Assembly: GCA_944319815.1 (NCBI GenBank)
Contig: CALUEX010000017.1
Location: 1-54,584 of the forward strand
Length of the DNA: 54,584 nucleotides
Reading direction: 5' to 3'
From: an uncultured Prevotella sp.
GTDB lineage: Bacteria > Bacteroidota > Bacteroidia > Bacteroidales > Bacteroidaceae
This document shows, piece after piece, positions 16,658-24,731 of this stretch. Made by a program: the position numbers and the translations under genes. Every line of letters starts with the position of its first letter. Positions within the stretch are counted from its first letter, which is position 1. Under the pieces are notes generated by a model, which saw only the letters and a list, made by a program, of their open reading frames with translations, had not been told where the DNA came from and ran no database searches.

Positions 16658-18139
16658 TTAGTAGCTTCTTGCTATGATTACGCGGTGCTTGGCGGGCTTG
16701 CCAGACACCATGTCTATACCCTCGGTCTGTTCCACTCCGAAGGGCACGCAACGAATTGTTGCCTGAGTATCCTCCTTGATTTTAGCCTCGGTCTCGGCCG
16801 TGCCGTCCCAATGGCAGAGGAAGAAGCCACCGTCCTTGATACGCTCCTTGAACTCGTCGTAGTTGTCACACTCGTAGATACGTGAGTCGCGGTAGGCCTT
16901 AGCCTTCTCAAACATATTCTGCTGTATGTCCTTCAACAACTGCTCCACGCGCTCCACAATGCCGTCAACGGGCACAGTGTCTTTCTCCAACGTGTCGCGG
17001 CGCATTATCTCGAGAGTATTGTTCTCAAGGTCTCGGCCACCCATTACCAGGCGCACTGGCACACCCTTCAGCTCATAATCGGCAAACTTGAAGCCCGGGC
17101 GCTTGTTGTCGGCATCGTCGTACTTCACCGATATGCCGGCCTCGCGCAGCGCATTGATGACAGGCGTCAACTTCTCCGTGATAGCCTTCAGCTGTTCCGG
17201 CCCCTTGGTGATTGGCACTATAACCACCTGTATGGGCGCAAGCATAGGCGGCAGCACAAGTCCGTTATCGTCAGAGTGGGTCATTATGAGCGCACCAATC
17301 AGTCGCGTAGACACGCCCCACGACGTTGCCCACACATACTCGGGCTTGTTTTCCTTGTTAAGGTAGGTCACGTCGAAAGCCTTGGCGAAGTTCTGGCCGA
17401 GGAAGTGGCTCGTTCCGCTCTGCAGGGCCTTGCCGTCCTGCATCATAGCCTCTATGGTGTAAGTGTCAAGCGCACCTGCAAAACGCTCGGTCTCGCTCTT
17501 CACTCCCTGGACAACGGGCACCGCCATCCACTTCTCGGCGAAGTCGGCGTACACGTGCAACATCTTCTGTGCCTCGGCCTCAGCTTCCTCGCGGGTGGCG
17601 TGGGCGGTGTGCCCCTCCTGCCAGAGGAACTCCGACGTGCGGAGGAACGGGCGCGTGCGCATCTCCCAGCGCATCACGTTACACCACTGGTTGCACATCA
17701 GCGGCAGGTCACGATAAGAATGTATCCAGTTCTTGTAAGTATTCCAGATTATAGTCTCTGACGTCGGGCGTATGATGAGTTCCTCCTCGAGCTTGGCCGT
17801 AGGGTCAACCTCAACGCCGCTCTTGTCCTCCTTCGCGCGCAAGCGGTAGTGCGTCACGACGGCACACTCCTTGGCAAAGCCCTCCACGTGCTCCGCCTCA
17901 CGCGACAGGAACGACTTTGGTATGAGCAACGGGAAATAAGCGTTCTGCGCGCCTGTCTCCTTGAACATCTTGTCAAGTTGCTGCTGCATCTTCTCCCAGA
18001 TGGCATAGCCATAGGGCTTTATCACCATGCAGCCGCGCACGGCGGACTGCTCGGCAAGGTCAGCCTTGGTCACGAGGTCGTTATACCACTGACTGTAATT
18101 GTCAGCTCTTTTAGTCAAGTCTTTCAGTTCTTTAGCCAT
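16658..18139 (-). CDS. proS: Prolyl-tRNA synthetase (eukaryote/archaeal-like short form)
   Basis: A 493-residue class II synthetase charging tRNA-Pro. It lacks the ~180-residue editing insertion found between motifs 2 and 3 of E. coli-type ProRS and matches the archaeal/eukaryotic-like form usual in Bacteroidetes. Visible elements: the N-terminal [16 protein letters not shown], motif 1 region [31 protein letters not shown], motif 2 [25 protein letters not shown], and the C-terminal anticodon domain (VVIVPITKG...). A Cys-containing C-terminal domain ends in IARSY, where the conserved final Tyr occurs in this form. It is followed by an AT-rich inverted repeat and comF. Confidence 0.94.
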   Translation of the reverse strand: MAKELKDLTKRADNYSQWYNDLVTKADLAEQSAVRGCMVIKPYGYAIWEKMQQQLDKMFKETGAQNAYFPLLIPKSFLSREAEHVEGFAKECAVVTHYRLRAKEDKSGVEVDPTAKLEEELIIRPTSETIIWNTYKNWIHSYRDLPLMCNQWCNVMRWEMRTRPFLRTSEFLWQEGHTAHATREEAEAEAQKMLHVYADFAEKWMAVPVVQGVKSETERFAGALDTYTIEAMMQDGKALQSGTSHFLGQNFAKAFDVTYLNKENKPEYVWATSWGVSTRLIGALIMTHSDDNGLVLPPMLAPIQVVIVPITKGPEQLKAITEKLTPVINALREAGISVKYDDADNKRPGFKFADYELKGVPVRLVMGGRDLENNTLEIMRRDTLEKDTVPVDGIVERVEQLLKDIQQNMFEKAKAYRDSRIYECDNYDEFKERIKDGGFFLCHWDGTAETEAKIKEDTQATIRCVPFGVEQTEGIDMVSGKPAKHRVIIARSY

Positions 18140-18262
18140 GATAAAATGCTTTGTTTATCCTAATTTGGATGCAAACTTACACATTTTTTGCGTAATATTG
18201 AAATAATCCGTCCACTTTCATCATGCCGTTGCCTTTTAACAGGCCACAAACCGAGGCCTGGC

Positions 18263-18784
18263 TCAACGCTTTGGCACATACAAGCGTGCCATGTCTACAC
18301 CTTCAAGCTCAAGCAGACGGGCCTTTTTGTCAAGTCCTCCGGCATAACCCGTAAGGCTGCCGCCACTGCCAACGACGCGGTGACATGGCACGAATATGCT
18401 TATGGGATTATGCCCAACGCCGCCGCCTACGGCTTGCGCCGGCATCCGCCCAACGCCGAACTTACGGGCTACCAACTCTGCTATATGGCCGTATGTCACG
18501 ACTTCGCCATAGGGTATTTGCCTTAATATGTCCCACACGGCCATACGGAACGCCGTGCCCTCTAACCGCAACGCCGGCATTGCAGCTGGTCGAGAGCCTG
18601 CAAAATAATCGTCTAACCATGCCGCCGCCTCGCCGAATATGGGCAGGTCGGCCTCACGCGCGTCGCCACGGAGCGTTGCCCCGAAATACTTTTGCCCGTC
18701 AAACCACGCCCCCGTTAGTGCCGTGCCGTCGCTGGCGAGCGTCATGCCGCCCAGCGGCGAGCGGTATTTATATATGTACTGCAT
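18263..18784 (-). CDS. ogt: Methylated-DNA-[protein]-cysteine S-methyltransferase
   Basis: A 173-residue suicide repair protein that removes methyl groups from O6-methylguanine. The acceptor is C134 in FVPCHRVVGSGG; RQIPYGEVVTYGHIA and RMPAQAVGGGVGHNP are the helix-turn-helix and Asn-hinge regions. The N-terminal ribonuclease-like domain (YRSPLGGMTLASDG...) follows the Ogt pattern. I take the ATG at 18784; the open frame continues upstream to 18940 but runs into the palindromic element at 18839-18964 and encodes no family sequence there. Confidence 0.92.
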   Translation of the reverse strand: MQYIYKYRSPLGGMTLASDGTALTGAWFDGQKYFGATLRGDAREADLPIFGEAAAWLDDYFAGSRPAAMPALRLEGTAFRMAVWDILRQIPYGEVVTYGHIAELVARKFGVGRMPAQAVGGGVGHNPISIFVPCHRVVGSGGSLTGYAGGLDKKARLLELEGVDMARLYVPKR

Positions 18785-18838
18785 AACTGAAATATATGTT
18801 TTCGTCACGTAAACGAGACGTGTCAAATGTAGGAATAG

Positions 18839-18964
18839 CCACGTTGTAGGGACGCACGGCTCGTGCGTCCGTGTGCCGGATATGCTTCTAAACAGCCATG
18901 CTTTTAAGTATATATGTACCTGTCGGCGCAGCGGACGCACGAGCCGTGCGTCCCTACAACGTGG
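18839..18964. repeat. REPIN-like element: two inverted GTAG-headed hairpins
   Basis: The outer 33 bp (18839-18871 and 18932-18964) are perfect inverted repeats around a 60-bp spacer. Each arm is itself a hairpin: GTAG at 18846-18849 is followed by GGACGCACG (18850-18858), a GCT loop and CGTGCGTCC (18862-18870). The right arm mirrors this, ending in CTAC at 18954-18957. A GTAG tetranucleotide 5' of a short hairpin, in head-to-head pairs, is the layout of REP/REPIN sequences moved by RAYT (Y1 HuH) transposases. No such transposase gene lies in the window. It sits 55 bp upstream of ogt. Confidence 0.8.
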
Positions 18965-19035
18965 GTGTATCGTTATCGTGACACAGCCTCAAAAAAAATA
19001 GTGTAGGCAAAGTTACGCCAATACAGCCTGAAAAC

Positions 19036-19053
19036 AAGCGTTCTTGAACGCTT
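19036..19053. terminator. Short perfect hairpin followed by T run
   Basis: AAGCGTTC (19036-19043) and GAACGCTT (19046-19053) pair perfectly around TT, followed by TTAAC. It lies within the 729-bp gene-free stretch between ogt and the outer-membrane protein gene and does not clearly belong to either gene. Confidence 0.35.
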
Positions 19054-19070
19054 TTAACATTATCAATGCC

Positions 19071-19311
19071 CGCAATTAGCCAACACCTGCTGTAGGGACA
19101 TAATTTATTATATCCGCAAACCGCCAACTGTAGGGACATAATTCATTATGTCCGCACGCCACGAAGGGGCGTATGTTGGCAAATAATACTACGCAATACG
19201 TTTCAGCGAAACGTGCTGACATAATGAACCAAAGGTCAGCGTAAGCTAATTATGTCCCTACAGCAGGTGTTGGCTAATTGCGGACATTCATATAATAAAT
19301 TATGTCCCTAC
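19071..19311. repeat. Nested cluster of four GTAG/GGACATAAT hairpin units
   Basis: Four REP-like units lie here. Two face right, with GTAG at 19092-19095 and 19130-19133, and two face left, with CTAC at 19258-19261 and 19308-19311. The unit core is GGACATAAT, a 2-nt loop and ATTATGTCC. The 35 bases at 19071-19105 are exactly inverted at 19248-19282, so the second unit and its flank are duplicated in inverse orientation. The third unit is split by about 19 bp near 19229-19247 relative to the intact copy at 52208-52232. This suggests repeated insertion and rearrangement. Confidence 0.75.
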
Positions 19312-19422
19312 GGTGGGCAGTTCGCGAATATTCATTTTAATATTCACTTTGCTATCCGGAAACGACAACTTGATGCACGGCTTGCGCCGCATGGCATAAC
19401 CCTTTGACTGTCAAGTCTTTGC

Positions 19423-19502
19423 AAAAGGGCATCTTTTAACGGCTAAAAGGGCATCTTTTAGCTTTCAAAAGGTATTGAAAAGCAAGCTAAAAGATGCCCT
19501 TT
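19423..19502. repeat. AAAGGGCATC palindrome with extra direct copy
   Basis: AAAGGGCATCTTTTAGCTT (19446-19464) is exactly complementary to 19484-19502 across a 19-nt loop. The core AAAAGGGCATCTTTTA is also repeated directly at 19423-19438. The right arm ends 12 bp before the stop codon of the outer-membrane protein gene, so the hairpin may end its transcript. Confidence 0.75.
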
Positions 19503-19513
19503 CGGCAGCCGGT

Positions 19514-21604
19514 CTAATTCTTCATTATCCCCGTATCGACGTTTTGCCTTATGGCGTTGCGCTCCACTGTCTTGCGTTCGCGCCCTTTCGAGAGTCGCCA
19601 TGTCAGGCTAAGCGTGAGCATATTGCCCATGTCGCCGCTATATGCGCGCATGGTTTTATGCACGTAACGGTTAAGCTGCTCAGCGTCGTTCGTCTTCACG
19701 CGGTCTTGGAAACAATGCTGCCAATAGAGCGAAATGTTGAAGTTGCCCAGCCGGTATGATGCCGTAAGGTAGTAGACGGTGGCCTGACGGTTCTTTGTTT
19801 CGCCTTCAAGGAAATTCCAGCCGTTGTCAACGTATGCCGAAAGAGACAGCCGTCCGAGGTATGCGTCGGCACCCGCACTCCAGTTGAAGGCCGACGAATG
19901 GTGGGTATAGTCGTCGCCGTAGTTGAAGCATCTGTACAGTCCGCCCATGAAATTGAGCGACAGCTTGCCCGGCAGCACGTCGTAACGTGTGTAGTTGTCT
20001 ACGTAAAACAGGTTGACGGCGGGCTGGTTGGTGCGGGTGGAAAGGAAATACGTGCCGCCGTCGTCTGCCGTCATGCGCTCTATTTTCGGCATCGTGCAGT
20101 CGGGACTTTTGCGGTATGCCGTCATGAATTGGGTGTACAGCGACGGCAGCTGTAGCGATGCCGTGACCGACTGTTCAATAACCTTGTTCGGCCGAAGTGC
20201 CGGGTTTCCCGCGGTAAACTCAAGGGCGTTGTCCTTCACCGTGGCATCTCCTAAAAACGCAAGGCGCGGAGGCTTCTGCGTCATCGACACATCATAACTA
20301 AGCCGGAAGGGCCGCCACGGCGACCATGACAGCTGCAACTCGGGTCGCCACAGCCAGTAGTCGTTGCGCTGGGAGCCTTGGCGGTAGTGGCGATAGCTTG
20401 CGCCAGTGCCGACGGTGTACGACAGGTTGGCAAGCCTACCTTTTACTTGTGCGAACAGATAAACGCCCTGCGTGAGGATGGAGTTGCTGGCCTCGGTGTC
20501 CCCACGATAGTCAACGTCAGTAAAACCGTAGTCGAACGTAGCCCCGGCTGACAACGTGAAAGGCCGCAAGCGGTTCTCATATACGGCCTCGGCAAACAGC
20601 GTGCGTGCCTTGCTTGCAGAGGTATAGGCGTATGGCGAACTGCCGCCGTAGGCATAATCGTAGTCCGACGCGGTGTAACTTCCTGACGCATTGACCGTCA
20701 GGCTCTGCCGTTCCGTCAGGTTGTAGTTGAAGTACAGGTCGGCCAAGGCAGTCTTCGTGTCGTCTGTCGAACTTATCGGCAGCGTTTCTTCAACGCCGCC
20801 AGACGTCTCCGTGCGCGTCCTCGTGTTCCTCGGCGTGCGCGAAAGCGTACCGCCGATGGTTGTTTGCAGGGTGTAGCGCGACGTGTCGGCAAGGGTGTAT
20901 TGCAGTTGCAGGTCGTGCGAAACCAGTCTTGTGCGCCAGTCGTTGTCGGTGCGTTGCATGGTGAAAACAGAGTTGTCGGGCATCAAGTAGTCGGCAGTCT
21001 CCTCATATTTCTGCTTTTCCGTGTCGGTAAACTGGAACGAATAGTTTACTCCGAACTCGCTTTTTCCACGGTTGGCCTTGGCGAACACCTCCCCGTTCGA
21101 CCTCTTCGCGGTGAGCGTTTGCATGAGTTCCGCACCAACGGTGTAGCCTCGTTCGGGCTTGTCGGTAATGATGTTGATTACGAAATCGATGTCCGTGCCG
21201 TAACGGGCACCGGGGTTTTGCAGGAAGTCAACGCGCCTGACTGTCTTCGGGTCGAGCGACGTCAGGTCGTGCCTGTCGGCCACAACGTCGTTGATGCGTA
21301 CCTGAAGCTGCCCCATGTTGGGCGGCACTGATATTGTTTTCGTCACCTCGTTAACCGTAACCAATGGCAATGCGAGGCGCGAGAGCAGACCGTAGCCGGT
21401 GGTGGCGGCCTCTTTCTGCTCCTTGGTTGGCAATAGGTGCAGGGCATCTCCGTTATTGATTATGCGCGAACTTTTTACTACAACCTCCTTCAGGGCTATC
21501 GAGTCGCTTACTTGCTTGCCGCCGTCGTCATCGCCGCCAGTGACTTGGGCTACCGATAAATACGGCAAGGCGAGACAAACAATGAATAAAAACAATCTTC
21601 CCAT
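19514..21604 (-). CDS. Outer-membrane beta-barrel protein, TonB-receptor-like
   Basis: A 696-residue outer-membrane protein. It has a signal peptide (MGRLFLFIVCLALPYLSVAQ), a short region with a TonB-box-like KEVVVKSS, a plug-like domain (LSRLALPLVTVNEVTK...RVDFLQNPGARYG at about 70-145), then a long barrel of alternating aromatic strands. It resembles the OMP_b-brl_3 group of Bacteroidetes receptors but lacks the N-terminal carboxypeptidase-regulatory-like domain. The C-terminus (VDTGIMKN) is not the canonical terminal aromatic strand. The ligand is unknown. No SusD-type partner lies nearby. The gene is monocistronic and minus-strand; its -7 box is at 21621-21628. Confidence 0.78.
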   Translation of the reverse strand: MGRLFLFIVCLALPYLSVAQVTGGDDDGGKQVSDSIALKEVVVKSSRIINNGDALHLLPTKEQKEAATTGYGLLSRLALPLVTVNEVTKTISVPPNMGQLQVRINDVVADRHDLTSLDPKTVRRVDFLQNPGARYGTDIDFVINIITDKPERGYTVGAELMQTLTAKRSNGEVFAKANRGKSEFGVNYSFQFTDTEKQKYEETADYLMPDNSVFTMQRTDNDWRTRLVSHDLQLQYTLADTSRYTLQTTIGGTLSRTPRNTRTRTETSGGVEETLPISSTDDTKTALADLYFNYNLTERQSLTVNASGSYTASDYDYAYGGSSPYAYTSASKARTLFAEAVYENRLRPFTLSAGATFDYGFTDVDYRGDTEASNSILTQGVYLFAQVKGRLANLSYTVGTGASYRHYRQGSQRNDYWLWRPELQLSWSPWRPFRLSYDVSMTQKPPRLAFLGDATVKDNALEFTAGNPALRPNKVIEQSVTASLQLPSLYTQFMTAYRKSPDCTMPKIERMTADDGGTYFLSTRTNQPAVNLFYVDNYTRYDVLPGKLSLNFMGGLYRCFNYGDDYTHHSSAFNWSAGADAYLGRLSLSAYVDNGWNFLEGETKNRQATVYYLTASYRLGNFNISLYWQHCFQDRVKTNDAEQLNRYVHKTMRAYSGDMGNMLTLSLTWRLSKGRERKTVERNAIRQNVDTGIMKN

Positions 21605-21620
21605 CTTTGCTTTTTTCGTG

Positions 21621-21628
21621 CAAAGATA
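21621..21628 (-). promoter_or_regulatory. -7 box (TATCTTTG) of the outer-membrane protein gene
   Basis: The minus strand reads TATCTTTG 16 nt upstream of the ATG at 21604, implying a leader of only about 10 nt. No standard -33 TTTG is visible. Confidence 0.6.
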
Positions 21629-21736
21629 GGCTTACACAACGCGAAGAATGAAACAAAAAGGCTGACAACTTACTGACATTTCACTGACAACAAGTCGAAA
21701 AACATGGTATATGACGCAATTACCCCATAAACAAAA

Positions 21737-21784
21737 GCCAACCGAACAGGCGAATGGTAGCCGGCCCGGTTGGCCTTAATGATA
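21737..21784 (-). terminator. Hairpin after the membrane winged-helix gene
   Basis: GCCAACCG (21737-21744) pairs with CGGTTGGC (21777-21784). On the minus strand the stem is followed by TTTTGTTTATGG. It lies 9 bp past the stop codon of the gene ending at 21793. Confidence 0.6.
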
Positions 21785-21792
21785 TTCTTTCA

Positions 21793-22650
21793 CTAATCCT
21801 TATATGCCAATTTATACGCACGCCCGCGCTCTGACTCAATCCTCATGCCGGTGCGTTGCTCTATGACTGGCTTCAGCCTACGTATCAATGTGTAAAGCGT
21901 CTCGCTGGCATCGTCCTTACCAGGCCATAGCGTTGAGCATATTTCGTCTTTTGACAACCTGTGTCCTTCGGCGTTGAGGAACATCCGCATGAGTTCCGCT
22001 TGCATCGGAGTGAAGCGAACTTCCTCGCCTGACGAATTGTAAAAGGTATCCATGCTTTCGTCATAATGCAGCGCAACATTTTCACGGACACAGGCAACGG
22101 CTACGCCGTCAGCCTCGCGCTTACGCATATATCGCATAGAGAACACGCCCCACAGCATAGCCACGAACCACAAAGTTACGGGCAGACTTTGGTCTGAAAG
22201 ACTTAAAACGGTGGCGAAAGAGCAGTCGGCATTGGCCCGCAATGCAACCTTTACGCCTTCGGAACGTGCCGTCTGCGGGTATATTATGATTGTGTCGCCG
22301 CTTATGGTCATGCTGTCGCACCATGCAACCTCTTGCCCACTGCCCTGCGGAAGCACAGCCAACGAGATATAAGACTTACCGCGAAGCTCCGGGATTGACA
22401 GCCTTTCGGTAAAGCGCCTATCGCGTACCAGCATGGCCGCGACTTCAGACGACACCGCGTTCAACTGCTTGCAGACACGTATAGTGTCGTTGTTCACCCA
22501 TGAACGGCCGTTTTCGGCCAGCGTATTCAAAAGCGCATTGTTAAGGTCTGACGCTATCCGTGCACGTGCATCCATATAATTGCCCGTACCGGTAGCCAAG
22601 GCTGAAAGTGCCAGCAATGCAAAAACCAATATTGAAAAATGTGCTTTCAT
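21793..22650 (-). CDS. Membrane-bound winged-helix transcriptional regulator
   Basis: A 285-residue protein with an N-terminal hydrophobic segment (about 5-20), an apparently extracytoplasmic region of about 130 residues, a second hydrophobic helix (about 156-172, PVTLWFVAMLWGVFSM), the basic RYMRKR, and a C-terminal OmpR-type winged helix (about 205-283: VRFTPMQAELMRMFL, RLSKDEICSTLWPG, TLYTLIRRLKPVIE). This is a one-component sensor: signal outside, DNA binding inside, like ToxR/CadC but with the DNA-binding domain at the C-terminus. I use the ATG at 22650, 20 bp after the preceding gene's stop; the frame extends to a TTG at 22674. It is probably co-transcribed with that gene and may sense it or its ligand. 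Confidence 0.75.
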   Translation of the reverse strand: MKAHFSILVFALLALSALATGTGNYMDARARIASDLNNALLNTLAENGRSWVNNDTIRVCKQLNAVSSEVAAMLVRDRRFTERLSIPELRGKSYISLAVLPQGSGQEVAWCDSMTISGDTIIIYPQTARSEGVKVALRANADCSFATVLSLSDQSLPVTLWFVAMLWGVFSMRYMRKREADGVAVACVRENVALHYDESMDTFYNSSGEEVRFTPMQAELMRMFLNAEGHRLSKDEICSTLWPGKDDASETLYTLIRRLKPVIEQRTGMRIESERGRAYKLAYKD

Positions 22651-22670
22651 ATCTTTAAGTGTTTGGTTTG

Positions 22671-23720
22671 TCAAAATGATGTCGTATTATATTCCTCGTT
22701 CTTCACGGCGTATTGCCGCCACGAACGATATTTCCAATCGATTTCATCAGTGATTATCTTAGTACGAGGACCGAACTTTACAATCTTTTGAGTACGCATC
22801 AGGCTTGGCCAACCGTTGAAAAACAGATGGTAATCCTCAAGTTGCGTGACGGTCATACCAAAGTCCAGACTGTCTTTGAGTATTTTGTTCAATCCGCCGG
22901 CTATGGTATCTTTTAATAGAATGTTAAACACTCCGCTTAACATATCGCCCGTTTCGTCAGCAGTGTACTTTGTAACCGTAGTCCCAAAAATGTTGTAATC
23001 AAGCTCCGTGCCGTATTCATCAAACGGCTCGTAGCCCACGTAAAACGTTGTGAACGACGAGTCTTTATCGGTATCGTCAACGGTTGTCCGACCGATGTCA
23101 AACACGTTACCGTGCAGCAAAAAGAGAGTTGTCAACTCGTCGTATGCCTTCAATACACCGGCCTCTGTGGAATACATGAGCGTAAGAAGCCCCTCAAACT
23201 GGTTACGCGGCATGAACTCTTCCAAACTGTCTGTAGTGGAATAAAGCGAATCGAGCATAATCTTTATACCGCCTTTCATGCGGTCGCGTATCTCTTTCCA
23301 GTTGTCAAGCCCCTTCAACGTACCGTATTCGTCGGTGGTGAAAACAACTCTCAAATCCTTAAAATAATCTTGCAAGGTGGCCATCATCCTGTTACCGACG
23401 TCATCGGTAGAGGCTTCCGCAAATTCCGAACTTATCGGTATATACTCCATCTTGTAACCCTTGGCCGTTGAATCGCGCACGGTTATCATAAATTCCTCAC
23501 TGAAAGTGGTGTCTGAACTCAACGTGTCGCCATCATCAACCGTGAGCACCGTGCGTGTGCGGACATACTTCATGGTATCACCTTTCCAGAAATATGCAAC
23601 CGCTGCGATGGTTGAGTCTTGCACATCAAGGTCCGCAACTCCATGAAAAGCCACGCTCCCGCCCATGCCGAGACATACCGACAAGAACAAGACCAAGGGC
23701 AATATACATTTTGTTTTCAT
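22671..23720 (-). CDS. Secreted protein of unknown function, partner of the membrane regulator
   Basis: I do not recognise the family. The 349-residue protein starts MKTKCILPLVLFLSVCLGMGGSVAF, a signal peptide without a clear lipobox after it, then a mature region rich in Asp, Thr and Tyr with many beta-type segments (MKYVRTRTVLTVDDGDTL, YKMEYIPISSEF, VVFTTDEYGTLKGL). There is no recognisable catalytic motif and no membrane anchor, so it is likely periplasmic or surface-associated. The ATG at 23720 follows a consensus promoter (23755-23785). It is the first gene of a two-gene operon with the winged-helix membrane regulator. Confidence 0.65.
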   Translation of the reverse strand: MKTKCILPLVLFLSVCLGMGGSVAFHGVADLDVQDSTIAAVAYFWKGDTMKYVRTRTVLTVDDGDTLSSDTTFSEEFMITVRDSTAKGYKMEYIPISSEFAEASTDDVGNRMMATLQDYFKDLRVVFTTDEYGTLKGLDNWKEIRDRMKGGIKIMLDSLYSTTDSLEEFMPRNQFEGLLTLMYSTEAGVLKAYDELTTLFLLHGNVFDIGRTTVDDTDKDSSFTTFYVGYEPFDEYGTELDYNIFGTTVTKYTADETGDMLSGVFNILLKDTIAGGLNKILKDSLDFGMTVTQLEDYHLFFNGWPSLMRTQKIVKFGPRTKIITDEIDWKYRSWRQYAVKNEEYNTTSF

Positions 23721-23754
23721 AGGCTTTGACGGGCTTACAAGTAATATTGTTTTG

Positions 23755-23785
23755 CAAATATAATGATTTATTGACAAAAAGCAAA
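23755..23785 (-). promoter_or_regulatory. Full Bacteroidetes promoter (TTTG-N19-TATATTTG)
   Basis: On the minus strand TTTG (23782-23785), 19 nt and TATATTTG (23755-23762) form an exact -33/-7 consensus pair. The start of transcription should fall near 23749, about 30 nt upstream of the ATG at 23720. Confidence 0.8.
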
Positions 23786-23816
23786 GGCCAAAGCCGCAAA
23801 AAACGTAAAATAATAA

Positions 23817-23845
23817 TCCCCTGAAACACCGTGTGCTTCAGGGGA
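23817..23845 (-). terminator. Terminator of the rpsF-rpsR-rplI operon
   Basis: TCCCCTGAA (23817-23825) pairs with TTCAGGGGA (23837-23845) around an 11-nt loop. It lies 34 bp after the rplI stop; the minus strand continues with TTATTATTTTACG. Confidence 0.75.
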
Positions 23846-23878
23846 CTTGTATAATAAACTTGCTTTACAGTGCAAAAA

Positions 23879-24442
23879 TTATTCTGTTGCGGGAGCTTCT
23901 TCAGCCTTTGCCTCCTCGGCAGCGGGAGCCTCAACTGTGGCCTCTTCTGCTGCTACAGGAGCCTCGGCCTCTGCGGCGGGAGCTTCTTCCACTTTCTCCT
24001 CACCCTCTGCAACGACCTTCACGGGTATTTCAACAAGCACTTCTTTATGGAAGTGTACAGTGGCAACATAGTCGCCTACCTTCTTTGCATCGTGCATAGT
24101 GATAATCTTGCGGTCAATGTCATGGCCCAGCTTCTGCAACTCGGCTGCAACGGTGTTGGCCGTAACCGCACCGTAAGCAACACCGTTCGCGCTGACCTTA
24201 ACAGGAATGACAAGGGCTATATCCTTCAAAGCCTCGCCCTTCTTCTCGGCCTCGGCCTTGATAGCGGCCAGCTTGCGAGCCTGCTGCTTCAAAGTCTCGG
24301 CGAGCTGCTTCTTGGCAGATGCAGAGGCAATAACGCCCTTACCCGTAGGTATAAGGTAGTTGCGGCCATAGCCGTCTTTAACAGTTACTATATCGTTCTT
24401 GAATCCCAAGCCGATGATGTCTTCTTTCAGTATTATTTCCAT
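23879..24442 (-). CDS. rplI: 50S ribosomal protein bL9 with acidic C-terminal tail
   Basis: A 187-residue L9, about 40 longer than the usual ~148. Residues 1-148 are standard: MEIILKEDIIGLGFKNDIVTVKDGYGRNYLIPTGKGV is the rRNA-binding N-domain, followed by the long helix and the C-domain ending HFHKEVLVEIPVKVVAE. The remaining ~38 residues are nearly all Ala, Glu, Pro, Val and Thr, a low-complexity acidic tail. The start is marked by an unusually strong Shine-Dalgarno (AAGGAGG at 24450-24456, 7 nt before ATG). It is the last gene of the rpsF-rpsR-rplI operon. Confidence 0.96.
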   Translation of the reverse strand: MEIILKEDIIGLGFKNDIVTVKDGYGRNYLIPTGKGVIASASAKKQLAETLKQQARKLAAIKAEAEKKGEALKDIALVIPVKVSANGVAYGAVTANTVAAELQKLGHDIDRKIITMHDAKKVGDYVATVHFHKEVLVEIPVKVVAEGEEKVEEAPAAEAEAPVAAEEATVEAPAAEEAKAEEAPATE

Positions 24443-24449
24443 CGTGTCT

Positions 24450-24456
24450 CCTCCTT
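24450..24456 (-). promoter_or_regulatory. Strong Shine-Dalgarno of rplI
   Basis: AAGGAGG on the minus strand lies 7 nt before the rplI ATG. Such a strong SD is atypical among the starts of this window and of Bacteroidetes generally. Confidence 0.85.
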
Positions 24457-24458
24457 AA

Positions 24459-24728
24459 TTATTTCAACAAGTCCGTAACGTATGGAAGCAATGCTATCTG
24501 GCGTGCACGCTTGACAGCCTGGGCCACACGGCGTTGGTATTTCAGCGATGTTCCGGTAATGCGGCGGGGCAGTATCTTGCCCTGCTCGTTCAAGAACTTC
24601 TTAAGGAACTCTGGATCCTTGTAGTCGATGTACTTGATGCCGCTCTTCTTGAAACGGCAATACTTCTTCCTCTTTGTGTCAACTGAGGGCGGAGTCAAAT
24701 ATCTTATTTCTGATTCTTGTGCTGCCAT
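24459..24728 (-). CDS. rpsR: 30S ribosomal protein bS18
   Basis: An 89-residue S18, complete. The conserved core [20 protein letters not shown]...[22 protein letters not shown] is intact and binds 16S rRNA together with S6 in the platform. The N-terminus ([28 protein letters not shown]) has a single Cys in the region where some S18 forms carry a zinc ribbon. It starts 3 bp after rpsF, with AGGAGG at 24737-24742 placed inside the final codons of rpsF, 8 nt before the ATG. In Bacteroidetes ribosomes bS18, bS6 and bS21 form the pocket that hides the anti-SD. Confidence 0.96.
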   Translation of the reverse strand: MAAQESEIRYLTPPSVDTKRKKYCRFKKSGIKYIDYKDPEFLKKFLNEQGKILPRRITGTSLKYQRRVAQAVKRARQIALLPYVTDLLK

Positions 24729-24731
24729 TGT

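Noticed and set aside
18785-18940. 52-residue N-terminal extension of the ogt product
   Set aside because: It would be encoded by the REPIN-like element and contains no family sequence; the ATG at 18784 matches the family start.
18839-19502. CRISPR array in the repeat-rich gap
   Set aside because: Repeats are inverted and irregularly spaced, with no regular direct repeat-spacer periodicity and no cas genes.
22651-22674. Longer N-terminus of the winged-helix regulator from a TTG codon
   Set aside because: It overlaps the stop of the preceding gene, and the ATG at 22650 directly precedes the hydrophobic signal segment.
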